Below, piece by piece: positions 7,321 through 15,115 of a DNA stretch of 27,334 nt. The stretch covers positions 1 to 27,334 of the forward strand of contig NZ_CALCYR010000304.1 of the NCBI RefSeq assembly GCF_937906425.1. Direction: 5' to 3'. The translations under genes were made by a program, and so were the position numbers. Every line of letters starts with the position of its first letter. Within the stretch, counting starts at the first letter, position 1. The DNA is from an uncultured Methanobrevibacter sp. (GTDB lineage: Archaea > Methanobacteriota > Methanobacteria > Methanobacteriales > Methanobacteriaceae). The notes below the pieces were generated by a model that did no database searches, was not told where the DNA came from, and worked only from the letters and a program-made list of their open reading frames with translations.

Positions 7321-9305
7321 TAACTAATTTTTACAGTACTTTTAACAGTAGTAGCCTTGTATCTTTCGTCTCCTGCGAATTTAGCAGTGAAAGAGTAGGT
7401 TCTCTTACTAGAAAGACTTACCTTTACAGTAGCTATACCTTTAGCATTTGTAGTTGCAGTGTAAGATTTACCATTTACGGTGAAAGTAATCTTTTTACCG
7501 CTGATTGCAGTTCCTCTAGAGGTTTGGAATGTTGCAGTCAAGGTTTTTGTCTTTGCACTTGCCTTATAGGTTTTCTTAGCTGTAGTGAGTTTTACAGGTT
7601 CTGGGTTTACAGTAATTTTTGCAACTGAGAAACTTGCATTGTATTCATCGTCACCTAAGAAACAGAGAGCAAAGGTGTAAGTACCTTTAACACCAAGGTT
7701 AATTTGAGTTTTAGCCTTACCGTCTGCATCGGTTGTAGCATTATAGACATGTCCATTGAATCCAATGTAGACCATCTTTTCTGCTAAAGCATTTCCTTCA
7801 GAGTCAACTAATTGGAAGTTGAAGTATTCACCATTTCTACCATCAAGGTTAATGTTAATTGCATTTGTGGTCATATTGTCACAAATGAGATTTGTAGCTT
7901 TCTTCTCAATTTCTTCACCGACTTGTAAAATGGTACTCCAGGTGGATTCTTTTAATGCACCGGTTCCTGGGAATTTTACGGTCATGTAATGTTTTCCTTG
8001 GGTCAATACACTTGTAGGAACATATACTGCACCGGTAAAGTCTGAAAGACCTGAGTAGTCTACACCATCGATTTCAACATTAATGGTTTCATTTGCATCA
8101 ATGTGGTTATTGTCATCAACTTTCCAAATCTTAACGGTAATGTTATCATTTAAAGCAATGATTGATTCATTTAAAACAATTGTTGAAGCACTTTCAATTT
8201 CCAATGGGTCTAATGTTTCAGCATCTCCAATAGGAAGATATACTTGAACATAGGTTACATTGGTGTTAGCGTCAGATTCAGAGAAAGTTCCGCTTGTAGA
8301 ACCAATATAAGATGAATCTCCCTTAACAATGTAATAGGAGAATGTAGGAGGCATAGGAGTAAACCAAATACCACTGTAATTGTTTCCTTCACCAATTTGG
8401 ATGTTGCTGTAACCGCTGCCTAAGAAGAATCCGATTTTGGTCTTGTTAGCAAAGGTGTTGTTGTCAGCTACAATATTGGAGGATCCATAACAGGTTATAC
8501 CAATCACACTGTTGTTGATAACGTTATTGATTGCAGTGTGGCCGGAACTGTGCATAAGATAAATACCTTCCATTGCACCTGTGATGTAGTTTCCTTCAAC
8601 TGTACAGTTAGGTCCGGAACCATGTCTTACGTCAATACCGTGGTTTGCAGGGTCAATGATTGTGTTGTTTACAATGTAGGTACGAGCAGATCCAAAGGAG
8701 ATAATACCCATATCACTTACATCTGTTACGATATTGTTTCTGACAATGGTGTCATAGTTTGGATTGGTAAATTTACTACCTACATAAAGACCGAAACGTC
8801 CTCCGCTGATGTTGTTATCTTCGATAATACCCTTTGTAGTGTTGAAGATGATTACACAGGATGGAGTCATCATGTTTGCAGCGGTAACTCCTTGAGCTAC
8901 GAAATTAAATCCGCTGAGGGTAAATCCGTTTACGTTTTTAACTTCAAAGATACCGTTATAGTAACTTCCAGTCTTTGGAGTACCGGTTAAAACTGCTCCA
9001 TTACCATTGATTGTAAGATTTTTAATGGTTTTTGAAGTAGTTACATTGGTTTCATTATCTACACTATCTTCACTACCTATAACCAAATTCACATCAGAAT
9101 AGTCTCCTGCTGCAAAGTTAATTACAGAATTGTCGGTAGCTGTATCCAATTTTGTTTGAATTTCATCATTGGTCATTGTATTGTCAATGTCAATGGTAGT
9201 AGCTTCTTCGACAGTTACATTCTCATCCCCATCAGCAGCTGAAACTGAAGCCATTGAAACAAGAGTTAAAATAACCAAAGACAATAATATAATCTTTTTA
9301 TTCAT
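7320..9305 (-). CDS. Adhesin-like protein: right-handed beta-helix plus Ig-like repeats
   Basis: The 661-residue secreted protein has a clear signal peptide, residues 1-24 (MNKKIILLSLVILTLVSMAS, then VSAA). Residues about 40-315 form a parallel beta-helix with PbH1/NosD-type turns such as NNISGGRFGLYVGS, NNIVTDVSDMGIIS, NNTIIDPANHGIDV and NYITGAMEGIYLMH. Residues about 370-465, 470-565 and 570-661 are Ig-like beta domains; the last carries ITFTVNGKSYTATTNAKG and ends AGDERYKATTVKSTVKIS. This is the standard layout of Methanobrevibacter adhesin-like proteins, thought to bind the pseudomurein surface or other cells. No C-terminal membrane segment is seen, so attachment must be through a domain or a partner. 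The start has GTGAT close to the ATG. The leader is duplicated and the gene ends in a strong hairpin. The ligand is unknown. Confidence 0.88.
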   Translation of the reverse strand: MNKKIILLSLVILTLVSMASVSAADGDENVTVEEATTIDIDNTMTNDEIQTKLDTATDNSVINFAAGDYSDVNLVIGSEDSVDNETNVTTSKTIKNLTINGNGAVLTGTPKTGSYYNGIFEVKNVNGFTLSGFNFVAQGVTAANMMTPSCVIIFNTTKGIIEDNNISGGRFGLYVGSKFTNPNYDTIVRNNIVTDVSDMGIISFGSARTYIVNNTIIDPANHGIDVRHGSGPNCTVEGNYITGAMEGIYLMHSSGHTAINNVINNSVIGITCYGSSNIVADNNTFANKTKIGFFLGSGYSNIQIGEGNNYSGIWFTPMPPTFSYYIVKGDSSYIGSTSGTFSESDANTNVTYVQVYLPIGDAETLDPLEIESASTIVLNESIIALNDNITVKIWKVDDNNHIDANETINVEIDGVDYSGLSDFTGAVYVPTSVLTQGKHYMTVKFPGTGALKESTWSTILQVGEEIEKKATNLICDNMTTNAININLDGRNGEYFNFQLVDSEGNALAEKMVYIGFNGHVYNATTDADGKAKTQINLGVKGTYTFALCFLGDDEYNASFSVAKITVNPEPVKLTTAKKTYKASAKTKTLTATFQTSRGTAISGKKITFTVNGKSYTATTNAKGIATVKVSLSSKRTYSFTAKFAGDERYKATTVKSTVKIS

Positions 9306-9399
9306 TTTATCACTATTAAGTAAGATTTTAATATTCTTTTAAAAAAAATATTCATTTTTCACTGATTAAGTAAGATTTTAATATTCTTTTAAAAAAAAT
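9300..9399. repeat. 50-bp tandem duplication of the adhesin leader and start codon
   Basis: Two copies (9300-9349, 9350-9399) share GATTAAGTAAGATTTTAATA or a close variant, TTCTTTTAAAAAAAAT and ATTCAT. On minus, both copies hold GTGA..AAAATGAAT, so the ribosome binding site and ATG were duplicated. Confidence 0.9.
9302..9355 (-). CDS. 17-codon upstream ORF overlapping the adhesin start
   Basis: The duplicated leader creates ATG at 9355-9353 preceded by CAGTGAAAA. It reads MNIFFKRILKSYLIVIK and ends with TGA at 9304-9302, overlapping the adhesin ATG (ATGA arrangement). The real adhesin ribosome binding site lies inside it. It could couple or dampen adhesin translation. The reading frame is visible; expression is inference. 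Confidence 0.35.
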   Translation of the reverse strand: MNIFFKRILKSYLIVIK

Positions 9400-9954
9400 A
9401 TTAACTGTTGAAATAATTTATTAAATTAAGTTTAAATCGAAAGAAACCATAATCTAAATCTTAAATAAAAATTACCTAAAATATAAAGATTGAACTAAAA
9501 ATAATTATTAATGAAAATAAAAGCCATATATAATAGATTTATTAATTTCAATTAATTAATAAAACTTAATTTAAAAAAATATATCAAATAAGATAACTAT
9601 ATGATATTTTTTTCATATTGTACCTTAAATATACTTTATTTTTATTTTATATAAAGTTTTTAGTTTGTTTCTCATTATTAACAATGTTATATTTGAATAA
9701 CTATTGTTAAAATCAAATATTTAAGAAAAATAATAATTTTAAATCATTTTAGTAATGTTTAAATATAATTTAAGAAATAAAAATAAGTATAAAGTATTTT
9801 AAAACACTGTTATAAAATTTAAAAAAAATACAAAATATTTTTCATAAATAAGAATAAAAACTAAAAGTATATTTTAGATGAAAGTTTTTATAAATGGATA
9901 AAAAATTAAAAAACTAAAAACAAGCAGAATTTAAAAAAAAAGGGATAAGATATT
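9306..9954. other. Divergent spacer between two adhesin-like genes
   Basis: This 650-bp A+T-rich spacer has no gene apart from the short upstream ORF. It holds the duplicated leader (to 9399). A TATA-like TTATATATGG on minus (about 9524-9534) could serve the 7320-9305 gene. A TTTATATAAA on plus (9646-9655) could serve the 9955 gene. Both would give leaders of about 190-280 nt. Confidence 0.45.
9646..9655 (+). promoter_or_regulatory. Candidate TATA box of the second adhesin-like gene
   Basis: TTTATATAAA matches the methanogen TATA consensus. Transcription would start near 9678 and leave a leader of about 275 nt before the ATG at 9955. Confidence 0.4.
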
Positions 9955-11808
9955 ATGAGAACTAAATACACAAACAAAAAGAAGCTCTTCTTTTTAATAT
10001 TCTTAGTCCTGCTCACTTTAACTATTAGCTTACCTGTCTATGCCAATGAAAACCTAAGCTATACAGATGCAGGATCAAATGTGGATTCTGATAATATCTA
10101 TTCACAAGATTCAAACAGTCAATCCAACCTACATAAAGTTTATTCAAACCTTTCAAAGGATGAGATTCAGACTATCTTCGACAATTCCCTTGAGGGAGAT
10201 ACCATCCAATTTATGGACAATTCCTATGATAATGTTTCAATAGTAGTAGAAAAAAGCCTAAACATTGTCAGTGAAAAAAATTCAACAATTAATTCCGGAA
10301 CAAGCAGCAAGGCTCAAAGCATGGGAATTTCAGACTCATTCATTTTTTATTTTACAAATCTTTCATCAAACAGCATGATAAGGGGCCTTATCTTAAAGGG
10401 TTCTTCAGACTATCTGATTGAGGTTCAAGGAGCAAACAACATAAGCATTATAAACAATAGATTAAATGGAGGAGGAATCCTATTAAACAATTCAATGAGA
10501 AATACAATTGTAAACAACTCCATTAGCAATGCTTATGATGGAATCTATTTAAATAATGTTAATAGAACTCTAATCAGCCAAAACAAGATTTATAAGAATA
10601 AAAATATGGGATTGAATCTAAATAATGTTTCAATCAACAATATAACATATAATGAAATTTATAAAAACGGTGCAGACGGAGTCTATTTGGCCAATGGAAA
10701 GACAAACAGGTTCTATTACAATAATATTACCGAGAATGCCATAAGCGGTATCAGATTGGAGGGAAACACTACACGTAACCAGATACAATACAATAATATC
10801 TCAGGAAATACAATGAATATTTATGCAAATTCCCTAACAAACAATGATGTAATCAGTTACAATACATTGATGTATGCTAAAAAATCAAAGGATTGGTTTT
10901 ACACTACAGAGGACAATCTAGGATCAGCCATTGTATTTGCAGATGACTTTAAGGCTGCACAAGCGGGAACAATGTTTTTCGGATTTAATTCTGTAGGTTT
11001 CAATGCAATTTGGGATGCAAAAAGTACAATGAGCCATCCGGACGTTGAAATAGCTCCAAACTGGTATTTTGACAACGATGGAAACTATGGTTTGGGCCAC
11101 ATCTGTCCAATGGTTTTCGGTACTGCATTAAGTCCTGAAAACTTCAAGCATTTGACAATGGGATTTTCAAGTGATGGAAAATCAATAATAGGCCAATTGT
11201 TCAGTGGAAACGGTGCAAGCGGTTCAGGTGCATTTACAATTGATAATATAAACATTAATGGAAAGGATTATGGTTCATATGATGTTGGAACTGATGGAAA
11301 CTTCTCCATTGACTCAGAAAGCATACCTGCAGGTTCTAAAATTACAATTACAATAAACGGCCACAGTTTCACAATAAGCACTGAAGAGGAAATTGAAGTA
11401 AACAAAAGCAAGAGTTCAAGTGAATCTTCAACTAATATAAAAACAGATGATGAAATTAGCAAAGAGCCAAGGAATGATAAAATAAAGGGAAATGGAACAG
11501 GCAGCGGATTAGGTTCAAGTGAAGGAATCGGCAGTGGTGAAGGTAATTTCACTGGAAGTGGAATAAGTGTTGGAACAGTTTCAGGCCAATCCAATTCTGG
11601 AACTGGTGACAGCGGTGAAAATGGAGGAGGAAGTGCCTCCGAAAATGGTTTAACTGCATATGAACTTAAAAAGCAAATTTCAAGTACAGCTGCTAAAAAC
11701 AGTCAAATACTTGCGATGTTTGCTGTTTTCTTTGTTATTTTAGTGATAGCATTAGGTTACAAATCTAAAAACAAAAACAATAACTTAGAAGATTATGAAC
11801 TGGAATAG
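9955..11808 (+). CDS. Membrane-anchored adhesin-like beta-helix protein
   Basis: The 617-residue surface protein has a signal peptide, residues about 1-30 (KKKLFFLIFLVLLTLTISLP, then VYAN). It shares with its neighbour the segment that precedes the helix (LSKDEIQTIFDNSLEGDTIQ). Residues about 90-290 form an Asn-rich NosD/PbH1 beta-helix with turns such as NNSISNAYDGIYL, NKIYKNKNMGLNL, NEIYKNGADGVYL and NNITENAISGIRL. A non-repeat domain follows (about 300-480), then a Ser/Gly-rich stalk (about 485-570). A C-terminal membrane helix (ILAMFAVFFVILVIALGY, about 584-601) is followed by Lys-rich residues, giving a type I anchor. AGGGAT lies 9 nt before the ATG. It converges with the ExbB/DUF2149 genes, so it is not in their operon. 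Cell adhesion or surface binding is inferred from the architecture. Confidence 0.85.
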   Translation: MRTKYTNKKKLFFLIFLVLLTLTISLPVYANENLSYTDAGSNVDSDNIYSQDSNSQSNLHKVYSNLSKDEIQTIFDNSLEGDTIQFMDNSYDNVSIVVEKSLNIVSEKNSTINSGTSSKAQSMGISDSFIFYFTNLSSNSMIRGLILKGSSDYLIEVQGANNISIINNRLNGGGILLNNSMRNTIVNNSISNAYDGIYLNNVNRTLISQNKIYKNKNMGLNLNNVSINNITYNEIYKNGADGVYLANGKTNRFYYNNITENAISGIRLEGNTTRNQIQYNNISGNTMNIYANSLTNNDVISYNTLMYAKKSKDWFYTTEDNLGSAIVFADDFKAAQAGTMFFGFNSVGFNAIWDAKSTMSHPDVEIAPNWYFDNDGNYGLGHICPMVFGTALSPENFKHLTMGFSSDGKSIIGQLFSGNGASGSGAFTIDNININGKDYGSYDVGTDGNFSIDSESIPAGSKITITINGHSFTISTEEEIEVNKSKSSSESSTNIKTDDEISKEPRNDKIKGNGTGSGLGSSEGIGSGEGNFTGSGISVGTVSGQSNSGTGDSGENGGGSASENGLTAYELKKQISSTAAKNSQILAMFAVFFVILVIALGYKSKNKNNNLEDYELE

Positions 11809-11956
11809 TTCAATCTTTAAGTTTTTTCTAATTTTCTAATTTTAATTAAATTCAATTTTTAATCTCTAATTTTATTCTAATTTTAATTAATTTTATTATA
11901 ATTTAATTAATCTTTTAAACTTTTTTATAAATCTTAATTTCAATATAAAGAATCCA

Positions 11957-12292
11957 TCAACCCTCAACCATAATCAGATTACCGGATTCGTCCTGATAGA
12001 CCTTACCCATCTCAGTATAACCTTTTCCAGAAGTGTTCTTAATGTCTGGAGTCTTATTCAATTTCTGACCTTGATCGACTTGGCTTACCTCACTCATTTC
12101 CTGAATCACATTCTGCTTCTCATCGCTTGTCATGTCAGTATCAAAGATAACTCCCTGCATATTCCATGAAATTACCAAAAAGACCAACAATCCCACTGCA
12201 ATAACAAGCATTGCATCTACAAGATTTGAAGTACCGGACATTGGATCTTCATTATCTTCAGATAATCTTTTACCACCTTGACGACGTACCAT
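11957..12292 (-). CDS. DUF2149 family protein (ExbD/TolR-like TM helix)
   Basis: The 111-residue protein has a basic N terminus and one membrane helix (NLVDAMLVIAVGLLVFLVIS, residues 23-42) preceding a polar, presumably extracytoplasmic domain. Asp26 inside NLVDAMLV aligns by eye with the proton-carrying Asp of the ExbD/TolR helix (FIDVMLVLL), which supports a stator-type role beside the ExbB-like gene upstream. DUF2149 genes are usually found with MotA/TolQ/ExbB genes in methanogens. GGTGAT lies 4 nt before the ATG and the gene begins 30 bp after the exbB stop, so the two are surely co-transcribed. The C-terminal domain is shorter than in typical ExbD and shows no obvious peptidoglycan- or TonB-binding feature. 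Confidence 0.8.
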   Translation of the reverse strand: MVRRQGGKRLSEDNEDPMSGTSNLVDAMLVIAVGLLVFLVISWNMQGVIFDTDMTSDEKQNVIQEMSEVSQVDQGQKLNKTPDIKNTSGKGYTEMGKVYQDESGNLIMVEG

Positions 12293-12322
12293 TGAATCAC
12301 CTAAATAACAAGATTTACCTAA

Positions 12323-12976
12323 TTAATTATCCTCTCTTTTTAATCTATCTAAAACTGTATCTGCCAAGGCATCCAAATTAGATAAATACTGTTCATACCA
12401 TCGTCTGCGTATTTTACCGGCCACATAAGCTACAGCACCTGCTCCAATACCTACAACAGTTGTATCAAATGCTACAATAATAGCACTTGCAAGTGTAGTT
12501 ACATCTCCACTTCCAAGAGCGGCCAAACCTGGACCCATAGGAATAAGAGTACCCATCAATCCAAGTGTAGGACCTATCTTTGTAACAATATCTGTTTTTT
12601 GAAGAATCTTTTCAATCTTATCCTGTTCATCCTCAAACAATTTACGAGCAAGAGCACGTCTTGTATCTTCAGTCAATGAACTTGACTCAGCGATTTCCAA
12701 TAGTGCAATCTTTTGAGACTTCTGTATTTTAGCATTTTTAATAATATCCGGAATATCACTGATTTGTTCAGTGTTAGCTATTTCATAAATCAAATTCCTG
12801 ATATACTTGACAGGAATCTTCTTATGAGAGCTGTATTCAGAAATTAGACTTCCTATAATGAATAGGGAATATAATGCAAAAATTATCAGGAAAATAATTA
12901 CAGGAATCTGTAAGCTTTGGGAAATTACATTTAAGGCGGAAGTTAATAAATCACTTCCAGGAATTGCAGTCACCAT
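12323..12976 (-). CDS. MotA/TolQ/ExbB proton channel family protein
   Basis: The 217-residue membrane protein has an N-terminal TM helix at about 24-44 (IPVIIFLIIFALYSLFIIGS). A long cytoplasmic region follows (45-130, ending EDEQDKIEKILQKTD). The ExbB/TolQ signature comes next: KIGPTLGLMGTLIPMGPGLA (133-152), LASAIIVAFDTTVVGIGAGA (162-181) and KIRRRWYEQY. Such proteins form a pentameric channel around an ExbD-type dimer and turn ion flow into motion. Here the ExbD partner would be the adjacent DUF2149 protein. GGTGA lies just upstream of the ATG. The driven partner is unknown, as archaea with pseudomurein walls lack an outer membrane; surface proteins or metal uptake are possibilities, not evidence. 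Confidence 0.88.
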   Translation of the reverse strand: MVTAIPGSDLLTSALNVISQSLQIPVIIFLIIFALYSLFIIGSLISEYSSHKKIPVKYIRNLIYEIANTEQISDIPDIIKNAKIQKSQKIALLEIAESSSLTEDTRRALARKLFEDEQDKIEKILQKTDIVTKIGPTLGLMGTLIPMGPGLAALGSGDVTTLASAIIVAFDTTVVGIGAGAVAYVAGKIRRRWYEQYLSNLDALADTVLDRLKREDN

Positions 12977-13038
12977 TTTTTCACCAATACAATTAATAAA
13001 ACATGATTTTAATAATAAAAGAAAAATAATCTTAAATA

Positions 13039-13200
13039 ATTAAAAATTAAATAAAATCCAACTATTAAATCATAAAAAACCTTTAAAAAAACATTAAAAA
13101 TTAAATAAAATCCAACTATTAAATCATAAAAAAACCTTTAAAAAAACATTAAAAATTAAATAAAATTCAACTTTAAAATCTTAAAAAAAACCTTCAAAAC
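13039..13200. repeat. 54-55-bp tandem repeat, 3 copies, between DUF2162 and exbB
   Basis: ATTAAAAATTAAATAAAAT begins at 13039, 13093 and 13148. The units continue with CCAACTATTAAATCATAAAA and AACCTTTAAAAAAAC. The last unit degrades into the stop region of DUF2162 (CTTTAAAAATC). The array sits inside what looks like an operon. Confidence 0.88.
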
Positions 13201-13201
13201 T

Positions 13202-13915
13202 TTAAAAATCAATTAAGAAGTCAGAGTGTCTAGATACAAGAAGTCCAATCAAAACAACCACAAAAGCCAAAATAAAACTTATCGCCAGCGAACTTAATGA
13301 TGGAATTGTAACATAATTCATTGATCTATTAAAGACCTCTATAATATTTGGAATTAAAATTGAAGACAATAGGAAATAAATTCCTAAAAATAACATAAAA
13401 TTACCAAGTAAAATTGGATATGGCTGTTTTATGAAATTAACTATCTTTCTTGCAGCGAAATAACTTATTAAAATGGTTAAAACCAATGCAAGAGCTACAT
13501 ATTGACTTAAAACAAAGGCTCCTAAACCAACTGTAGGTGCCGCCATCAATATGCTTGCAAGAATAGATCCGAAATAACATGGACAAGGAGCTATCAGGAT
13601 AAATCTTGTAGTTTTCATAGTGTTTCTTTCATGCTTTTTATACTCCTTTATTGTATAGATGCCTGAGAAAATCATGATAGCTGCCATTATAAGGAATAAA
13701 AGGCTATTGTATGTATTTATCAATCCGGTTATTTCCTCTGTATACATACTTGAGATAAGTGAAAGAACTAATATTCCACCTCCATATCCTAAACAGAGAA
13801 GGAATAAATTTTTTTTGGAAAGATTTGACAATCCGCTTGCCAGTCCTAACTTTATCCCAAATAAAAGCACTGCAAAGATAATACCTAATTGCCACATTGC
13901 ACTTATTATTTCCAT
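13202..13915 (-). CDS. DUF2162 family membrane protein (putative transporter)
   Basis: The 237-residue integral membrane protein has about six or seven helices, for example WQLGIIFAVLLFGIKLGLAS, LLFLIMAAIMIFSGIY and a final LAISFILAFVVVLIGLLV. A conserved-looking CPC motif sits at the start of a helix (APCPCYFGSILAS, Cys111 and Cys113). The pattern matches DUF2162, a putative transporter family found next to ExbB and DUF2149 genes in methanogens. A longer frame opens at a TTG at 13969, but that lies within the TATA box. GGTTGAT sits just before the ATG at 13915, so I choose 13915. The CPC motif recalls thiol- or metal-handling membrane proteins; the substrate is unknown. Confidence 0.8.
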   Translation of the reverse strand: MEIISAMWQLGIIFAVLLFGIKLGLASGLSNLSKKNLFLLCLGYGGGILVLSLISSMYTEEITGLINTYNSLLFLIMAAIMIFSGIYTIKEYKKHERNTMKTTRFILIAPCPCYFGSILASILMAAPTVGLGAFVLSQYVALALVLTILISYFAARKIVNFIKQPYPILLGNFMLFLGIYFLLSSILIPNIIEVFNRSMNYVTIPSLSSLAISFILAFVVVLIGLLVSRHSDFLIDF

Positions 13916-13967
13916 ATTATCAACCACTGATATTTTAAAGATTTTATTAAGTCTATTTTTGTTATAC

Positions 13968-13977
13968 AATATATAAA
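13968..13977 (-). promoter_or_regulatory. TATA box of the DUF2162-exbB-DUF2149 operon
   Basis: On minus it reads TTTATATATT. A transcript starting about 25 bp downstream (near 13948) would have a leader of about 33 nt before the ATG at 13915. This rules against the upstream TTG start. Confidence 0.6.
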
Positions 13978-14056
13978 AAATTACTTATCGTATTTAAGTT
14001 GTTTTTAAAAAAAAACTCTTATTATCATTTTTCTTAAAGACCATTATTATCATTTA

Positions 14057-14170
14057 ACTTAAAAACCCAAATTATCACTTAAAAAATATTATTCCCCCTA
14101 ACTTAAAAACCCAAATTATCACTTAAAAAATATTATTCCCCCTAATTTAAAAACTCAAATTATCACTTAA
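14057..14170. repeat. 44-bp tandem repeat, about 2.6 copies
   Basis: ACTTAAAAACCCAAATTATC begins at 14057 and 14101, with a variant at 14145. Units contain ACTTAAAAAATATTATTCCC followed by CCTA. It lies between the divergent DUF2162 and UPF0147 genes; the rest of the 13978-14387 spacer is plain A+T-rich DNA with one promoter. Confidence 0.88.
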
Positions 14171-14259
14171 TGCTCTTATTAGCTTTTAAATTAAACAATT
14201 TAAAAAACTAATTTTCACACAAAAGATTAAAGTACACATAAATACGAACAAAACTGCAT

Positions 14260-14272
14260 TAAATATATATAC
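14260..14272 (+). promoter_or_regulatory. Candidate TATA box of the UPF0147 gene
   Basis: TAAATATATATAC lies about 120 bp before the ATG at 14388, giving a leader of roughly 95 nt. A weaker TTTATAATT follows at about 14280. Confidence 0.4.
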
Positions 14273-14387
14273 TTAAAAATTTATAATTATTAGTGTTAAT
14301 CTATTTAGTATTTTTTGAAACAAATTTTAAGGAATTATTTTTTTAATTTATTTATTTTTCAAAAATTATGAATAGGGAGGAAATATT

Positions 14388-14636
14388 ATGACTAATGAAA
14401 CTTTTGATGAAGTATCTGAAATCTTAAAACATATTATGGAAAATCCTAGTGTTCCTCGTAATATTAGGAGAGCTGCAGATGAATCTTATACTACATTAAA
14501 TAATGAAGAAGAAGATGAAACTGTAAGAGCTAGTGCTGTCATTTTAAAATTAGATGAAATTAGTAATGATCCTAATATCCCAGTTCATGCTAGAACTTTA
14601 ATTTGGGAAATATTATCTAAATTAGAATCTATTTAA
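14388..14636 (+). CDS. UPF0147 family protein
   Basis: This is a small acidic, all-helical archaeal protein of 82 residues. It matches the UPF0147 pattern: EVSEILKHIMENPSVPRNIR (8-27), RRAADESYTTLNNE, then VRASAVILKLDEISNDPNIP (46-65) and HARTLIWEILSKLESI. The two PxVPRNIR / PNIPVHAR segments look like an internal pair of helical hairpins. The family is widespread in archaea and its function is not known to me. A strong GGGAGG lies 8 nt before the ATG, and a hairpin terminator begins at the stop codon, so this is a well-expressed single gene. It shows no sign of transfer. Confidence 0.88.
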   Translation: MTNETFDEVSEILKHIMENPSVPRNIRRAADESYTTLNNEEEDETVRASAVILKLDEISNDPNIPVHARTLIWEILSKLESI

Positions 14637-14666
14637 GCATAAGCTTAAATAATTTTTTCTTTTTTT
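14631..14666 (+). terminator. Terminator of the UPF0147 gene
   Basis: ATTTAAGC-ATAA-GCTTAAAT (8-bp stem, 14631-14650) overlaps the TAA stop and is followed by AATTTTTTCTTTTTTT. Confidence 0.75.
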
Positions 14667-14956
14667 AAAAACAAACACCAAATACACCAAAAAACCATTT
14701 ATCCACTATTTTTAAATTTCATTTTTAAACACTTTTTTTAAAAATAACTATTAGTATTTTATTTTTTTTTATAAATTTTTTCAAACATTAATTTTCATAA
14801 ATTAGAGATTTTTGAAAAAAAAATTTAAAGTATTTTACAATTAACTATGTAAAAACTATAAAAAATCTTCAAGTTATTTTGGATAAAATTCAAAAAAATT
14901 TAGTTAGACCTAAAATTAGAAAAATTAATACAATGATTTAAAATTTTAATAAAAAT

Positions 14957-14982
14957 AAGACCACCATTTCAAGTGTAAAATT
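14957..14982 (-). promoter_or_regulatory. Detached origin-recognition-box-like element
   Basis: The box reads AAGACCACCATTTCAAGTG then TAAAATT, and all 26 bp are identical to the box at 17552-17577. The core in the other sense is TTTTACACTTGAAATGG. It lies in the 14667-15115 spacer, which holds nothing else I recognise, about 2.1 kb from the main cluster and beyond cbiB and the DUF2299-like gene. Confidence 0.7.
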
Positions 14983-15115
14983 TGTGTGTATTTTAACGAA
15001 CAAATCCGCATGGAAAATAATTTTCTAAAGCATGAAAAGATAAAAAATATAATAAAAAATAGATTTTTTTTAAAAAATAAAAATCCTTTAATTAAAGCAA
15101 TGAACAATGTAAAAC

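Noticed and set aside
8538..8990. Plus-strand ORF of 150 codons within the adhesin gene
   Set aside because: It is antisense to the beta-helix repeats, has no ribosome binding site and its product shows no recognisable pattern.
13916..13969. Upstream TTG start for DUF2162
   Set aside because: It falls inside the TATA box; GGTTGAT precedes the ATG at 13915, where the membrane protein pattern begins.
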